64,000 nucleotides of DNA from Paenibacillus sp. FSL R5-0766 (GTDB lineage: Bacteria; Bacillota; Bacilli; Paenibacillales; Paenibacillaceae), in contig NZ_CP150227.1 in the NCBI RefSeq assembly GCF_037971845.1, positions 6,634,001 to 6,698,000 on the forward strand. The letters are read 5' to 3'. The notes under the pieces are model-generated. The model made no database searches and was not told where the DNA came from. It saw nothing but the letters and a program-made list of their open reading frames with translations. The position numbers and the translations under genes are program-made. Position 1 is the first letter of the stretch. Each line of letters starts with the position of its first letter. Below are positions 7,331-16,110 of the stretch, piece by piece.

Positions 7331-8965
7331 TTATTGATTGCCTAATTCAATACCCACAAACGGATTTTCATCACGGTTCGCCGGGAAAATAAAGTTGGAA
7401 ATTTTCTTCTGATAAACAGCCATTTTCTTAATATAAGAGATCGGTACGATCGCCGATTGCTCCTGAAGTGTTTTCAGGATGGAGCCATATAACTCCTGGC
7501 GCTTCGTCTCGTCTGTAGATGACAGGGCTGCATGCACCTGATCGTCCAGTTCCTTTTTCATCGGCAACGCACTCAGGGTCTCGGAAATCCCGAATCCAGG
7601 GCTTGCCACAACATTAATGAAGGAATGTGGATCATACGGCGCGCCATAGTTGTACCAGAAATACAGGTCGAAATCATTGGCTTTTAGACGTTTGATCTGA
7701 ACCGTAAGTTCCAGCCCAGTGAGTTTTACCTTAACCCCAAGCTCACTCCATTCTGCCTGAATGGTCTCAGCCATCGCTTTCTGAATCGGGTCCGTCTTGT
7801 CAAAAATCATCTCGAAATCAAGCTGCTGACCATCTTTCTCACGAACCGTACCACCAGCCGGTAACTTCCAACCCGCTTCATCCAGTAAAGCTTTGGATTT
7901 CTCCACGTCATACGTGATCGGTTCCAAGTCTACATTGGTATACGGATAGTTTTTGGACAATACGGTATCGGCTGGTTCTTCCAAACCGGAAGTCACGCCT
8001 TCCACCATCGCCTTTTTGTTAAACCCTTGCTGGAGCGCCATCCGCACTCTGACATCGGACAGCTTTGGATTGGAAGAGTTCAGCAGCAAGCTGCGAGTGC
8101 CTACCGGATCAGACAGTTGGGTTACATACTCATCGTTGTCACGAAGTTGTTGGAATGCATCCAGACTGATCATACCTTCACCATAGATCAAGTCGAGATC
8201 GCCTTTTTCAAAAGCAAGGACACGGGTCTCCCCATCAGGAATGATCTTAACCGTAATCTGATCTACCTTCGGTGCTGTTCCCCAATAATTCGGGTTACGT
8301 TTAAAGACGGCATATTCGTCCTGCTTGTATTCAGCCAGCATCCACGGGCCCGTTCCAACCGGCTCTTTGATGCCTTGGGATGTATCTCCGTCATCCGGGA
8401 ATCCGGCTTCACCCAGGAAGCGGAAAGGACGAACCACCGACAAGTCCTGAAGAACAGGATAATACGGCTCTGTGAGTGTCATGCGGAAAGTCTGATCGTC
8501 CACAACCTCCGTCTTGTCGAGCACACCTACAATGCCCAGCCAGCTATGTGTGTCTTTATTTTTCATTACAGCGTCAAAATTCTTTTTCACAATCTCAGCA
8601 TTAAATGGCGTACCATCTGAGAATTTCACACCTTGGCGAAGCTTGAATGTATATACTTTGCCGTCATCGGAGATGGTCCATGATTCTGCCAGCGCAGGTT
8701 CCAGTTTTCCGTCCATCTGGTAACTGATCAGCGGCTCATAGAGCATGGATTGGGCAAATAATTGCGAAGGATTGTACGTGTGCGGATTCATTGTACCGAT
8801 ATCACGTGGCCATGACATCGTAATCGACTTCGTAGATGTTTGATCCGAAGCAGCAGATGAGGATTCATCTCCACTTCCTGTATTGCTACAACCCACAATA
8901 ACGAATAACAACAAGAGCATAGTTGCCAGTGTAAGGGCTGAAGATTTGCGATGTTGTACAGACAT
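7331..8965 (-). CDS. nikA: Nickel- or metallophore-binding lipoprotein of ABC importer (NikA/CntA-like)
   Basis: 544 residues from the ATG at 8965 (AGGGG ten bases upstream). A longer frame to 9019 runs through the Fur box and is not the start. The signal peptide ends in the lipobox IVGC (Cys26), so this is a surface lipoprotein. The mature protein is a family 5 solute-binding protein very close to E. coli NikA: WP-x3-G-x-MNPH near the start, FAQSMLYEPL, the YYP-x-LQ-x8-PFRF block, GTGPW and GAPYDPHSF. NikA binds Ni(II) with histidine or other small chelators, and the staphylococcal relative CntA binds metal-staphylopine. The adjacent perfect Fur box favours an iron-starvation or metallophore role over plain nickel uptake. 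No metallophore synthesis genes are seen here. Confidence 0.85.
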   Translation of the reverse strand: MSVQHRKSSALTLATMLLLLFVIVGCSNTGSGDESSSAASDQTSTKSITMSWPRDIGTMNPHTYNPSQLFAQSMLYEPLISYQMDGKLEPALAESWTISDDGKVYTFKLRQGVKFSDGTPFNAEIVKKNFDAVMKNKDTHSWLGIVGVLDKTEVVDDQTFRMTLTEPYYPVLQDLSVVRPFRFLGEAGFPDDGDTSQGIKEPVGTGPWMLAEYKQDEYAVFKRNPNYWGTAPKVDQITVKIIPDGETRVLAFEKGDLDLIYGEGMISLDAFQQLRDNDEYVTQLSDPVGTRSLLLNSSNPKLSDVRVRMALQQGFNKKAMVEGVTSGLEEPADTVLSKNYPYTNVDLEPITYDVEKSKALLDEAGWKLPAGGTVREKDGQQLDFEMIFDKTDPIQKAMAETIQAEWSELGVKVKLTGLELTVQIKRLKANDFDLYFWYNYGAPYDPHSFINVVASPGFGISETLSALPMKKELDDQVHAALSSTDETKRQELYGSILKTLQEQSAIVPISYIKKMAVYQKKISNFIFPANRDENPFVGIELGNQ

Positions 8966-8993
8966 GGATGTTGAACCCCTTTTCTCTATTTTA

Positions 8994-9008
8994 TGATAAT
9001 GATTATCA
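8994..9008. promoter_or_regulatory. Fur box upstream of the metal importer operon
   Basis: TGATAAT-G-ATTATCA is a perfect 7-1-7 inverted repeat and an exact match to the Bacillus Fur consensus. One further base pair extends it on each side (8993-9009). It lies 28 bases upstream of the chosen start of the binding-protein gene, overlapping the expected promoter, so the operon should be repressed in iron-replete cells. Confidence 0.85.
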
Positions 9009-9088
9009 TATTCATCCATTAAGAATAGGCAGGAGACCTCCTTTTGTCAACAAAATTCGACATGGTATGTGTTGTTATTAAAATAGCC

Positions 9089-9118
9089 AAAAAAGCCCTT
9101 CCTATAGGAGGAAGAGCC
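9089..9118 (-). terminator. Intrinsic terminator after the GH113 gene
   Basis: On the minus strand the arms CTTCCT and AGGAAG are followed by GGGC and a run of six T. It lies 150 bases past the GH113 stop. The stretch 9119-9265 holds nothing else recognisable. Confidence 0.65.
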
Positions 9119-9265
9119 TCTCGACCTGCATATGAATCGCAACTGCAAAAATAAGTTCCACAATAATCTGTTATTCCTTGCTCACAGCATGGAAATCACG
9201 ATAGTACATATGCAGATATACTACTGAATTCCATCTTCATACGCCTTCTTGTTTCTCGTTTAAAC

Positions 9266-10213
9266 TTATACAGTGATGCCCTCATAGAACCGACGAATTA
9301 CCTGCTCCGCTGGCTTGCCGTACACTCCATATCCGTCATCGGTCAGCGCATCCTTCTCCGCGTGTAGATGTGCGCTCCAATCCCACAGACCGAATCCGCG
9401 TACCCAGTCACGCTGACTGACATGCCGGAACATGGCTTCATAGAAATGCTCCTGTTCCTCCGCGCTGACTTCACCTTCCAGCCCCCAATCGTTTGGTACG
9501 TGGGCTGATCCGCTGCGGCTGGGACAACCAGCTTCCGCGAAGAAAAAGGGTTTGCCATAAGGAGCAATCGCCTGTTCAATACGATCCAGCTGTGCCTCCC
9601 AGTCTCCGATGGGGTAATACCCACTGGAAGAGATCACGTCCACTGCATCCCACCATTTCACATGATCTTCCTGATATTTGTCCGTGTTGTATGACACCAG
9701 TCCCGTGTACACTTCACGCACACCTTTGATCACCTCGCGCCACTCTTCATCCCGACGCTCGGATTGCACCATCTCACAGCCTACAATGAACATCTCACAC
9801 TTTTCCTGCTCTGCAATCGCTGCATAATGCTTCTGAAATTCTGTGTAGCTGCGGAACCAATCCTTCCACTTTGGCTCACACGGCACATCGATATCAAAAA
9901 AGTTAATGTGTGCACGCCACGTGCCATCGGTGCAGTTGACGGTTGGTTTCAGAATGACACGCAGCCCAAGTGTACGGGCATAACGAATCATGTCGACCAG
10001 TTCATCATCCTCGACCAGATGTTCACCCCGATACTTCACTTCTACCGCCTGCGGATGACCCTGATGTGCGGCCAGTGCAAAAATAACATGTGAACTGCCT
10101 GTACGTTCGGCCATCAGACGCAAAGACTCTTTGGCTTCCGGCTTGCGGAAGTCGCCCCTGCCACTCATCCAGCCAAATGTAAATCCTTTGATGTAATCCA
10201 TATATGTTTGCAC
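9266..10213 (-). CDS. GH113 beta-1,4-mannanase, intracellular
   Basis: 315 residues with no signal peptide, the usual GH113 length. It is a (beta/alpha)8 enzyme of clan GH-A. The acid/base is Glu147 in IVGCEM and the nucleophile Glu227 in FFFAEAG. Other family features are the KGFTFGWMSGRGD start, LKPTVNC and the GFGLWDWS end. Known GH113 enzymes hydrolyse beta-1,4-mannan and manno-oligosaccharides. Cytoplasmic location fits trimming of imported oligosaccharides before phosphorolysis by the adjacent GH130 enzyme. It is the last gene of the minus-strand manno-oligosaccharide operon, and a repeat element separates it from the GH130 gene. Confidence 0.85.
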   Translation of the reverse strand: MQTYMDYIKGFTFGWMSGRGDFRKPEAKESLRLMAERTGSSHVIFALAAHQGHPQAVEVKYRGEHLVEDDELVDMIRYARTLGLRVILKPTVNCTDGTWRAHINFFDIDVPCEPKWKDWFRSYTEFQKHYAAIAEQEKCEMFIVGCEMVQSERRDEEWREVIKGVREVYTGLVSYNTDKYQEDHVKWWDAVDVISSSGYYPIGDWEAQLDRIEQAIAPYGKPFFFAEAGCPSRSGSAHVPNDWGLEGEVSAEEQEHFYEAMFRHVSQRDWVRGFGLWDWSAHLHAEKDALTDDGYGVYGKPAEQVIRRFYEGITV

Positions 10214-10225
10214 TGTAAAGCCCCT

Positions 10226-10377
10226 TTCACCGTTCCTGTCACTCCGAGTGCAGTACCATCTTCCGATCGCCGTTATCCCCAGATTTTCTGATTCCCTTTA
10301 AAAAGGGTAAAATCCGTTGATAAATGCGAACACTCCGTTTCTTCAGATTGGTTCTACACTCTCCGTTAGTGTGTGAA
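10226..10377 (-). repeat. Dispersed intergenic repeat, degenerate copy D
   Basis: Read on the minus strand it has TAACGGAGAG near its start, then GGATTTTACCC, AGGGAATCAGAAAATCTGG, GGATAACGGCGATCGGAAG and CGGAGTGACA in the same order as the copies at 30149, 54890 and 56585. The AAGCTTTCT hairpin part is missing. It fills the gap between the GH130 and GH113 genes. Confidence 0.7.
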
Positions 10378-10402
10378 TTAACTTTTTTAGGTTTTACTAC
10401 AA

Positions 10403-11440
10403 TTACAGCTTGCCTTCCTCGCGGTCACCTGCAATAACCTCGTCCGTCTCGATCACATAGTTCACGATCTCTTCGATGGTCGTATACGCCACACCCACAT
10501 ACGTGTCGGCAGCCCCGTAATAGATGGCGATACGTCCGGTATCAGCATCATGCAGTGTTGCGCATGGGAAGATGACGTTATCAACGAAACCTTGTTCTTC
10601 ATACCATTTTTCCGGTGTCAGCACAAAGTTGGAGGAACGATATTTGACTTTGGACGGCTCATCCAGATCCAGAATGACCGCACCCATGCTATATACCAAT
10701 CCGTTACAGGTTCCCGTGACGCCGTGGTAGAACATCAGCCAACCTTCGGACGTTTCGATCGGAGCAGGCCCGCCACCAATTTTAACCGATTGCCACCAGC
10801 CTTGGCCGCCTTTGCTCATCACATGACGGTGCTTGCCCCAATACACAAGATCCGGGCTTTCGCTCAGGAAAATGTCTCCGAATGGCGTATGTCCACTGTC
10901 ACTTGGTCTGGACAACATTACATAGTTGTCGTTGATTTTGCGTGGAAACAACACGCCATTACGGTTGAACGGCAGCATTGGATTTTCGAGGCGGACAAAT
11001 GTTTTGAAGTCATCTGTTTTGGCCAGGCCCAGTGCTGCGCCGTAGAAGTCTGTACACCAGATGATGTAATACGTATCCTCGACTTTGACCAAACGTGGAT
11101 CGTACGCATAGTTCGGCATAAATGGATCGCCATTCTCATCCACAAATGCAATGCGTTCCTCTTCAATTGTCCACTCCAGACCATCTTCGCTTGCGCCCAT
11201 GTGAAGGTGTGGACGTCCATTAACAGTTTCAGCACGGAATACCCCAATGAATTTTCCTTCATACGGTACAACAGCACTGTTGAAAATGCGGGCAATGCCT
11301 TTGACCGGGTTACGCGGAACCACCGGATTCGCCGAGTGTCTCCATACCGGGCCTTCCGTTCCCTCCGGTTTTTCCTCCCAAGGCATATTCGGTAAAGCGT
11401 CCCCAACAATGTGTACGTTTTTCGTTTCAGCAACTGACAT
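10403..11440 (-). CDS. GH130 beta-1,4-manno-oligosaccharide phosphorylase
   Basis: About 345 residues, a five-bladed beta-propeller GH130 phosphorylase. The proton-donor Asp lies in the YDPRL motif (Asp116 counted from the first possible Met, at 11446). Phosphate- and substrate-site motifs KIGGGPAP, FYHG and IYYGAAD follow. Length and sequence fit GH130 subfamily 2, which releases mannose 1-phosphate from manno-oligosaccharides; some members prefer mannosyl-N-acetylglucosamine. Two close ATGs are possible. The one at 11440 is better spaced from GGGAG. It follows the sugar permease gene directly, so imported oligosaccharides probably pass to this enzyme and the GH113 mannanase. Confidence 0.87.
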   Translation of the reverse strand: MSVAETKNVHIVGDALPNMPWEEKPEGTEGPVWRHSANPVVPRNPVKGIARIFNSAVVPYEGKFIGVFRAETVNGRPHLHMGASEDGLEWTIEEERIAFVDENGDPFMPNYAYDPRLVKVEDTYYIIWCTDFYGAALGLAKTDDFKTFVRLENPMLPFNRNGVLFPRKINDNYVMLSRPSDSGHTPFGDIFLSESPDLVYWGKHRHVMSKGGQGWWQSVKIGGGPAPIETSEGWLMFYHGVTGTCNGLVYSMGAVILDLDEPSKVKYRSSNFVLTPEKWYEEQGFVDNVIFPCATLHDADTGRIAIYYGAADTYVGVAYTTIEEIVNYVIETDEVIAGDREEGKL

Positions 11441-11461
11441 TTTCATTTCTCCCTTCGGATT

Positions 11462-12295
11462 TTATTTAACTGAGCCTTGCGCGAAGCCATTATAGATGTA
11501 CTTCTGTAACAACAGGAAGATGATCATGGTTGGAATAATGGCGATCATGATGCCGGCGCTGATCACTTCCCACTGCGATCCGAACGGTCCCTTGAATTTG
11601 AACAAGGCGGTGGATATGACCTGTAGATCGGTCTTTGGCATGTACAGGAACGGTGTGTAGAAGTCGTTATAGATGTTCACACCCTTCACGATAATGACCG
11701 TTACAATGGCCGGTTTCAGCAGTGGCAGAATGATTTTCCAGTAGATCGTGAAGTACGACGCGCCATCCAGCATGGCGGATTCATCCAGTGCACTTGAGAT
11801 GGAGCCCAGGAACTGCAGGAAAATATAAACCGCGATGATATCTGTACCCAGATACATCACGATGGCCGCCCAGCGTGTGTTAAACAGGTCGAGCGCGTTG
11901 ATGATCTGGAATGTAGCGACCTGTGTTGTAACACTTGGAATCAGCGTAGCGAGCAGGAATGCCGCGACCATGATTTTCTTGCCTTTGAATTTGAAACGAT
12001 CCAACACATACGCGATCATGGAACCCGTTAAGGTTGCACCTATAATGGAGATGATCAGGATAATGATCGTATTTTTGAAACCGACCAACATGTTGCCATC
12101 CACAAAAGCCTTCGTATAGTTCGCAAAGTTCAGCCAGTTGGCTGGCGGGGCAAGCGGACTGCTGGTAGCGTATTCCGCATTGGTTTTGAGAGATGCAAAC
12201 AGGATGAACACGATGGGTAACAGCGCGATAAACGCCGCAAGCACCAGGGAAGCATATTTAACCACGCTCGCAAGGGTGTATTTGAGTTGTGTCAC
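11462..12295 (-). CDS. Sugar ABC transporter permease (MalG type)
   Basis: 277 residues, six predicted membrane helices, starting with GTG at 12293-12295 after GGGGAGG. The EAA loop reads LDESAMLDGASYFTIYWKIILPLLKPA, the hallmark of carbohydrate-uptake-1 permeases. The C-terminus ends in YIYNGFAQGSVK, which is typical of MalG/LacG relatives. It starts two bases after its partner permease stops. With the binding protein at 13382 it should import manno-oligosaccharides, to judge from the enzymes around it. No ATPase is encoded here; such systems commonly share an MsmX-type ATPase made elsewhere. Confidence 0.9.
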   Translation of the reverse strand: MTQLKYTLASVVKYASLVLAAFIALLPIVFILFASLKTNAEYATSSPLAPPANWLNFANYTKAFVDGNMLVGFKNTIIILIISIIGATLTGSMIAYVLDRFKFKGKKIMVAAFLLATLIPSVTTQVATFQIINALDLFNTRWAAIVMYLGTDIIAVYIFLQFLGSISSALDESAMLDGASYFTIYWKIILPLLKPAIVTVIIVKGVNIYNDFYTPFLYMPKTDLQVISTALFKFKGPFGSQWEVISAGIMIAIIPTMIIFLLLQKYIYNGFAQGSVK

Positions 12296-12297
12296 GT

Positions 12298-13185
12298 TTA
12301 TTCCTCCCCTTTCATGGTGACGCGCTGCACAAGCGTAACGAGAATAACGATCATGAGCAGCACCACAGCCATGGCGGATGCCAGTCCCAGCTTGCCGTAT
12401 TTAAACGCCAAGTGAACCGTTTGGATTACAAATGTCATACTGCCGTTGGAACCATCGGTCATGATATATGGAATATCGAACGCACTAATTGCGCCGCTAA
12501 TCGCCAAGATCAGGTTGAGCTGCAGGATGCGTGTAATGCTTGGCAGGATGATGTGGCGGAATTGCTGCCAGCGATTGGCACCATCAATATCGGATGCTTC
12601 ATACACATCCTTTGGAATGGAGGAGATTGCACCCAGGAAAATGATAAAGTTGAAGCCCATGTATCTCCATACCGAGGCACCTGCGAGTGACACGTTAATA
12701 ATATTGGGATTACCGAGCCAGAGCTGTGTGTATTGTCCCAGCCCGACAGCATGCATGAGCATATCGAGTGTACCGTCCGGTTTGAAGAAAAAGAGGAAAA
12801 TAAAACCGATGGCTACCCCATTCAGCAAATAAGGGAAAAACAGTATGCCTTTGAAGAAGTTTTTGCCTCGAACTTTGAAACTCAGAATGGTGGCAAAGTA
12901 AAGCGCCAAGCCCATCTGTAAGAACGTAGCCACGAAGTAGTACAAGCTGACAATAAATACTTTGAAGTATTCGGGATCACTGAAGATACGCGTATAGTTC
13001 TCAAAGCCAACATAATCAAACCTTTTGCTGTATCCGTTCCAATCGGTGAAACTGTATTTGAACATGTTGATGACCGGTAAGTATGCAAATGTAAACAGCA
13101 ACGCCAGCGGAATAATTGAGAAGGCACAGATGATAAATATGCGTTGCGCTGAGTAGCCCCAATTCGAAAGTTTTAAGTACTTCAT
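12298..13185 (-). CDS. Sugar ABC transporter permease (MalF type)
   Basis: 295 residues from the ATG at 13185, well spaced from GGAGGTG; the in-frame GTG nine bases earlier lies too close to that site. It has six membrane helices. An early periplasmic loop contains FTDWNGYSKRFDYVGFENY, which is shared by UgpA/MalF-type permeases. The EAA loop is DVYEASDIDGANRWQQFRHIILPS. It pairs with the MalG-type permease. The 196-base gap to the upstream binding-protein gene holds a strong hairpin that probably lowers permease expression relative to the binding protein. Confidence 0.9.
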   Translation of the reverse strand: MKYLKLSNWGYSAQRIFIICAFSIIPLALLFTFAYLPVINMFKYSFTDWNGYSKRFDYVGFENYTRIFSDPEYFKVFIVSLYYFVATFLQMGLALYFATILSFKVRGKNFFKGILFFPYLLNGVAIGFIFLFFFKPDGTLDMLMHAVGLGQYTQLWLGNPNIINVSLAGASVWRYMGFNFIIFLGAISSIPKDVYEASDIDGANRWQQFRHIILPSITRILQLNLILAISGAISAFDIPYIMTDGSNGSMTFVIQTVHLAFKYGKLGLASAMAVVLLMIVILVTLVQRVTMKGEE

Positions 13186-13272
13186 GCTCTCCACACCTCC
13201 AAGCGGTTTTCCCGCCTATATATCGAAAGACTCCCGTCCAATGGAATTCCGGAGGAATAACTGCCGGGGAAA

Positions 13273-13315
13273 GAGCATGGGTATCATGCTTTCAAATACC
13301 ACATACTCCATGCTC
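13273..13315 (-). promoter_or_regulatory. Intra-operon hairpin between binding protein and permease genes
   Basis: GAGCATGG (13273-13280) pairs with CCATGCTC (13308-13315). No T-run follows. Hairpins at this place in sugar ABC operons commonly stabilise the binding-protein message or partly terminate transcription, giving more binding protein than permease. Confidence 0.5.
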
Positions 13316-13381
13316 CATTCATATATGGATTCCTATATCCCCGCAGTCCATTCATCACCTGATCCACTTACGTTAATCCAA

Positions 13382-14695
13382 TTATTTTGTGAGTTCTGCT
13401 CTTGCTTTGACCCACTTGTCGTTCAGATCTTTCATGATGTCGTCATACGATTCCTTGCGGTTCCCAATACCTGCTTCGATAATGCGTTTCTTGAAGTCAG
13501 GCTGCCAGAGACCGATTTCGCCTTCGTTATCAATCTTGTCGACCAGACCTTCCTGACCTTCTTTGGCAGGCGTGAGTGTGGAGAATTTCACATCTTTATA
13601 TTGATCCAAAATCGGTGGTAATTCAGCATTCTTGGCTGCATCCATACCGCCGCCCTGTTCAACTGCGTAGTTCGATTTCGCCAGGAACCAGTCAATCCAA
13701 GCTTTGGCAGCAGGTTTGTTCTCGCTGTTTACGTTCATGCCGATGTTATAGTCGGCGGAGAGCGGAACCACAACCTCACTAGCATTGGTTGGGAAAGGTA
13801 AGAATCCAATGTCGTCCGGGGTATCCGTCATGCCTTGGATCTGTGTGATGGCCCAAGAGCCCAGTGCCATTGTGGCAATTTTGCCTTTGGCAAGATCTGC
13901 TTTGGAGCTTTCCCAGTCGGTTGTTGTTGGATCTTTCTCGATTAGACCGTTCTTGGCTGCATCATAGAGCACTTTATATAGTTCATAGTGCGGCTGACCA
14001 GGCACAAAGTTCTCATCTGTGTTCGGTTGATCCACGTTAACGTAATCCACACTGCCTGCAACGGTTGGCAGATCCGATTCCCATTGCGTGAGAGCCCAGC
14101 CGGATGCATAGTTGGTGTAGAGCGGAACCGCATCTGTATTGTCTTTGACCAGTTGAAGCGCAGCCTGGAATTGCTCCGGTGTTTTGGGAACTTCCATAAT
14201 GCCTGCGTCTTTGAAGACCTGTTTGTTATAAATGATCCCGGAGAACGTGATCACGGTAGGGATACCGTAGACCTGACCATCCACCATGCGTTCTTCAATG
14301 GCGGTGTATTTGTCTTTCAATTCATCGTACGTGCCGAGCGGCTCGAAAAAGTCTGGGATATCTGCGATCGGAACACTGGTCGGGATCATCAGTACATCAC
14401 CATAATCCTTGGTGCTCATACGGATCTTCACTTGTCCTTCGTAGTCGGCCAGTGCCTGGAAATTTACTTTCACATCGGGATATTCCTTGTTGAACTCAGC
14501 AGCGTAGTCTTTGAACACGGTATCCACAATATCTGTCCGTTGCGTCAGAACGGTTATTTCACCTTTGATATCTGCCGGATCTGTACTGATCTCCTCCCCT
14601 GCCTGCGAAGATCCACCTCCGGATGAACATGCAGCAAGTAGTGAAGTGATGAGCAGCATCGTCAGCAACATCATCCAACCTTTGTTTTTTCTCAA
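13382..14695 (-). CDS. Sugar ABC transporter substrate-binding lipoprotein
   Basis: 437 residues, family 1 extracellular solute-binding protein. The start is TTG at 14693-14695, preceded by AGAGGAG at good spacing. The signal peptide ends in the lipobox LLAAC (Cys23) and is followed by a Ser/Gly linker. Recognisable blocks are KGEITVLTQRTD near the mature N-terminus, GIPTVITFSGIIYNKQVF and GKIATMALGSWAITQI. It is the first gene of the minus-strand operon and is transcribed from a promoter carrying two LacI-type operators. It probably binds manno-oligosaccharides outside the membrane; the substrate is inferred from the neighbouring phosphorylases, epimerase and mannanase. Confidence 0.88.
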   Translation of the reverse strand: MRKNKGWMMLLTMLLITSLLAACSSGGGSSQAGEEISTDPADIKGEITVLTQRTDIVDTVFKDYAAEFNKEYPDVKVNFQALADYEGQVKIRMSTKDYGDVLMIPTSVPIADIPDFFEPLGTYDELKDKYTAIEERMVDGQVYGIPTVITFSGIIYNKQVFKDAGIMEVPKTPEQFQAALQLVKDNTDAVPLYTNYASGWALTQWESDLPTVAGSVDYVNVDQPNTDENFVPGQPHYELYKVLYDAAKNGLIEKDPTTTDWESSKADLAKGKIATMALGSWAITQIQGMTDTPDDIGFLPFPTNASEVVVPLSADYNIGMNVNSENKPAAKAWIDWFLAKSNYAVEQGGGMDAAKNAELPPILDQYKDVKFSTLTPAKEGQEGLVDKIDNEGEIGLWQPDFKKRIIEAGIGNRKESYDDIMKDLNDKWVKARAELTK

Positions 14696-14725
14696 TTGTT
14701 TCGGCTCCTCTCTTAAATAAATTAA

Positions 14726-14778
14726 GTTATCGTTAAGGTTACAAAATGAATTCTATTATGGTAACGCTTACCTGTCAA
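14726..14778 (-). promoter_or_regulatory. Promoter and two LacI-type operators for the importer/GH130/GH113 operon
   Basis: On the minus strand the -35 TTGACA (14773-14778) and -10 TAGAAT (14750-14755) are 17 bases apart. The spacer is almost filled by GGTAAGCGTTACC (14760-14772), an inverted repeat with a central CG-type step, which also resembles a cre. A second operator, GTTATCGTTAAG (14726-14737), lies just past the expected start of transcription. The arrangement predicts tight repression by a LacI-family protein, presumably the one at 17477. Confidence 0.75.
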
Positions 14779-14822
14779 TTAAATTATTTATAACTTAACA
14801 ATAAAAATTGCGATGCATGTCG

Positions 14823-14876
14823 TTGACATCTGTTTTTCAGGGCACTAATATTATTTAATAAAGTTACCGTTAACTT
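14823..14876 (+). promoter_or_regulatory. Promoter and LacI-type operator for the epimerase/phosphorylase/LacI genes
   Basis: The -35 TTGACA (14823-14828) and -10 TAATAT (14846-14851) are separated by 17 bases. Immediately downstream, AAGTTACCGTTAACTT (14861-14876) is a near-perfect 16-bp inverted repeat centred on CG. It shares the GTTA-n-CG-n-TAA core with the operator at 14726, so one repressor probably controls both directions. Confidence 0.75.
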
Positions 14877-14919
14877 AATTTAATTAGATTGATGCACTAT
14901 TTTGAAGGAGCGCTCACTT

Positions 14920-16110
14920 ATGAATACAAAAACAATCGAACTTCAATCTGAAATTAAGGCGCATTGGGAGAAGCAGATTTTACCCTTCTGGTCCAACCTT
15001 AAAGATACAACCCACGGTGGGTTCTATGGCTGGGTGGGCAATGATCTTCAGGTTAATCAACAGGCACCCAAAGGCGGGATCGCCACAGCACGACAACTCT
15101 GGTCTTTTGCAGCAGCGTATCGGGTTACCGGAAACGAGAGATGGCGTGAGCATGCTGAACATGCATACCGTTTTCTCGCCGATCATGTGATGGATACCGA
15201 ATATGGCGGCATGTACTGGATGGTAGATTACACAGGGGAAGCGCTGGATACGAGCAAACATGTGTATACGCAATCATTCGGCGTCTATTCACTCAGTGAG
15301 TACTATCGTGCTACCGGGGATGCTTCTGCATTAGAACTTGCGAAAACGCTTTTTGCTCTAATCGAGGACAAAGGTCTGGATGCCGAACTACCTGCGTATA
15401 AGGAACAATTTGATCGCACATGGAAGGAACAGCCCAATGAAATGCTGAGCGAAAATGGGGTTATTGCGGACTACACAATGAATACGCATATCCATGTGCT
15501 GGAGGCCTACACCACGCTCTATCGCGTGTGGCCGGATCAACAAGTGAAGGCGGCGCTGGAACGCCTGCTCGGAATTTTGTATGAACGCGTGTATGACCAA
15601 GACACCAAGTTTCTCGGGGTATTTTTCAACAAACATTGGGAATCCATCATTGACCTGCGCTCGTTCGGACATGACATTGAAGCCAGCTGGCTGATTGACG
15701 AAGCACTGAAAGTTCTAGGGATGGAACAACATCCGGAGTATGCGGCAATGGTAACGGATATCGCCTATAACATCTCCAATGTAGCCGTGAATGAAGATGG
15801 TTCCCTGTTAAATGAACAAGAAGGTGAACATATCGATGAGAAGCGAATTTGGTGGGTTCAAGCCGAGGCGATGGTCGGTTTCTATAACGCGTATCAGCGT
15901 ACAGGTGATCCAATGTTTCTGGAGAGAGTGGAGCGCTTGTGGACCTATACAAAAGAAAACATCATTGATCAGCGCGCTGGTGGGGAATGGTACTGGTCGG
16001 TTGATGGGAACGGCACACCGGATCAGAGCGAAATTGCCGGACCGTGGAAATGCCCGTATCACAATAGCAGATTCTGTATTGAACTAATCGAGAGGATGGG
16101 ATCAGAATGA
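14920..16110 (+). CDS. Cellobiose/mannobiose 2-epimerase (AGE superfamily)
   Basis: 396 residues from the ATG at 14920. The in-frame TTG at 14902 contains the AAGGAG ribosome site itself, so it cannot be the start. It is an (alpha/alpha)6-barrel of the N-acylglucosamine 2-epimerase superfamily. Histidines fall at the catalytic positions of cellobiose 2-epimerases: His190/His192 in MNTHIHVLE, His251 in GHDIEASWL and His381 in [11 protein letters not shown], the family signature. These enzymes convert the reducing-end sugar of beta-1,4-linked disaccharides, here mannobiose to mannosylglucose. The next gene, which overlaps by four bases (ATGA), encodes the phosphorylase that consumes this product. 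Cytoplasmic. Confidence 0.9.
   Translation: MNTKTIELQSEIKAHWEKQILPFWSNLKDTTHGGFYGWVGNDLQVNQQAPKGGIATARQLWSFAAAYRVTGNERWREHAEHAYRFLADHVMDTEYGGMYWMVDYTGEALDTSKHVYTQSFGVYSLSEYYRATGDASALELAKTLFALIEDKGLDAELPAYKEQFDRTWKEQPNEMLSENGVIADYTMNTHIHVLEAYTTLYRVWPDQQVKAALERLLGILYERVYDQDTKFLGVFFNKHWESIIDLRSFGHDIEASWLIDEALKVLGMEQHPEYAAMVTDIAYNISNVAVNEDGSLLNEQEGEHIDEKRIWWVQAEAMVGFYNAYQRTGDPMFLERVERLWTYTKENIIDQRAGGEWYWSVDGNGTPDQSEIAGPWKCPYHNSRFCIELIERMGSE

Noticed and set aside
8966..9019. Extended N-terminus of the NikA-like protein
   Set aside because: It would translate the Fur box region and precede a normal lipoprotein signal peptide; the ATG at 8965 has a proper ribosome site.
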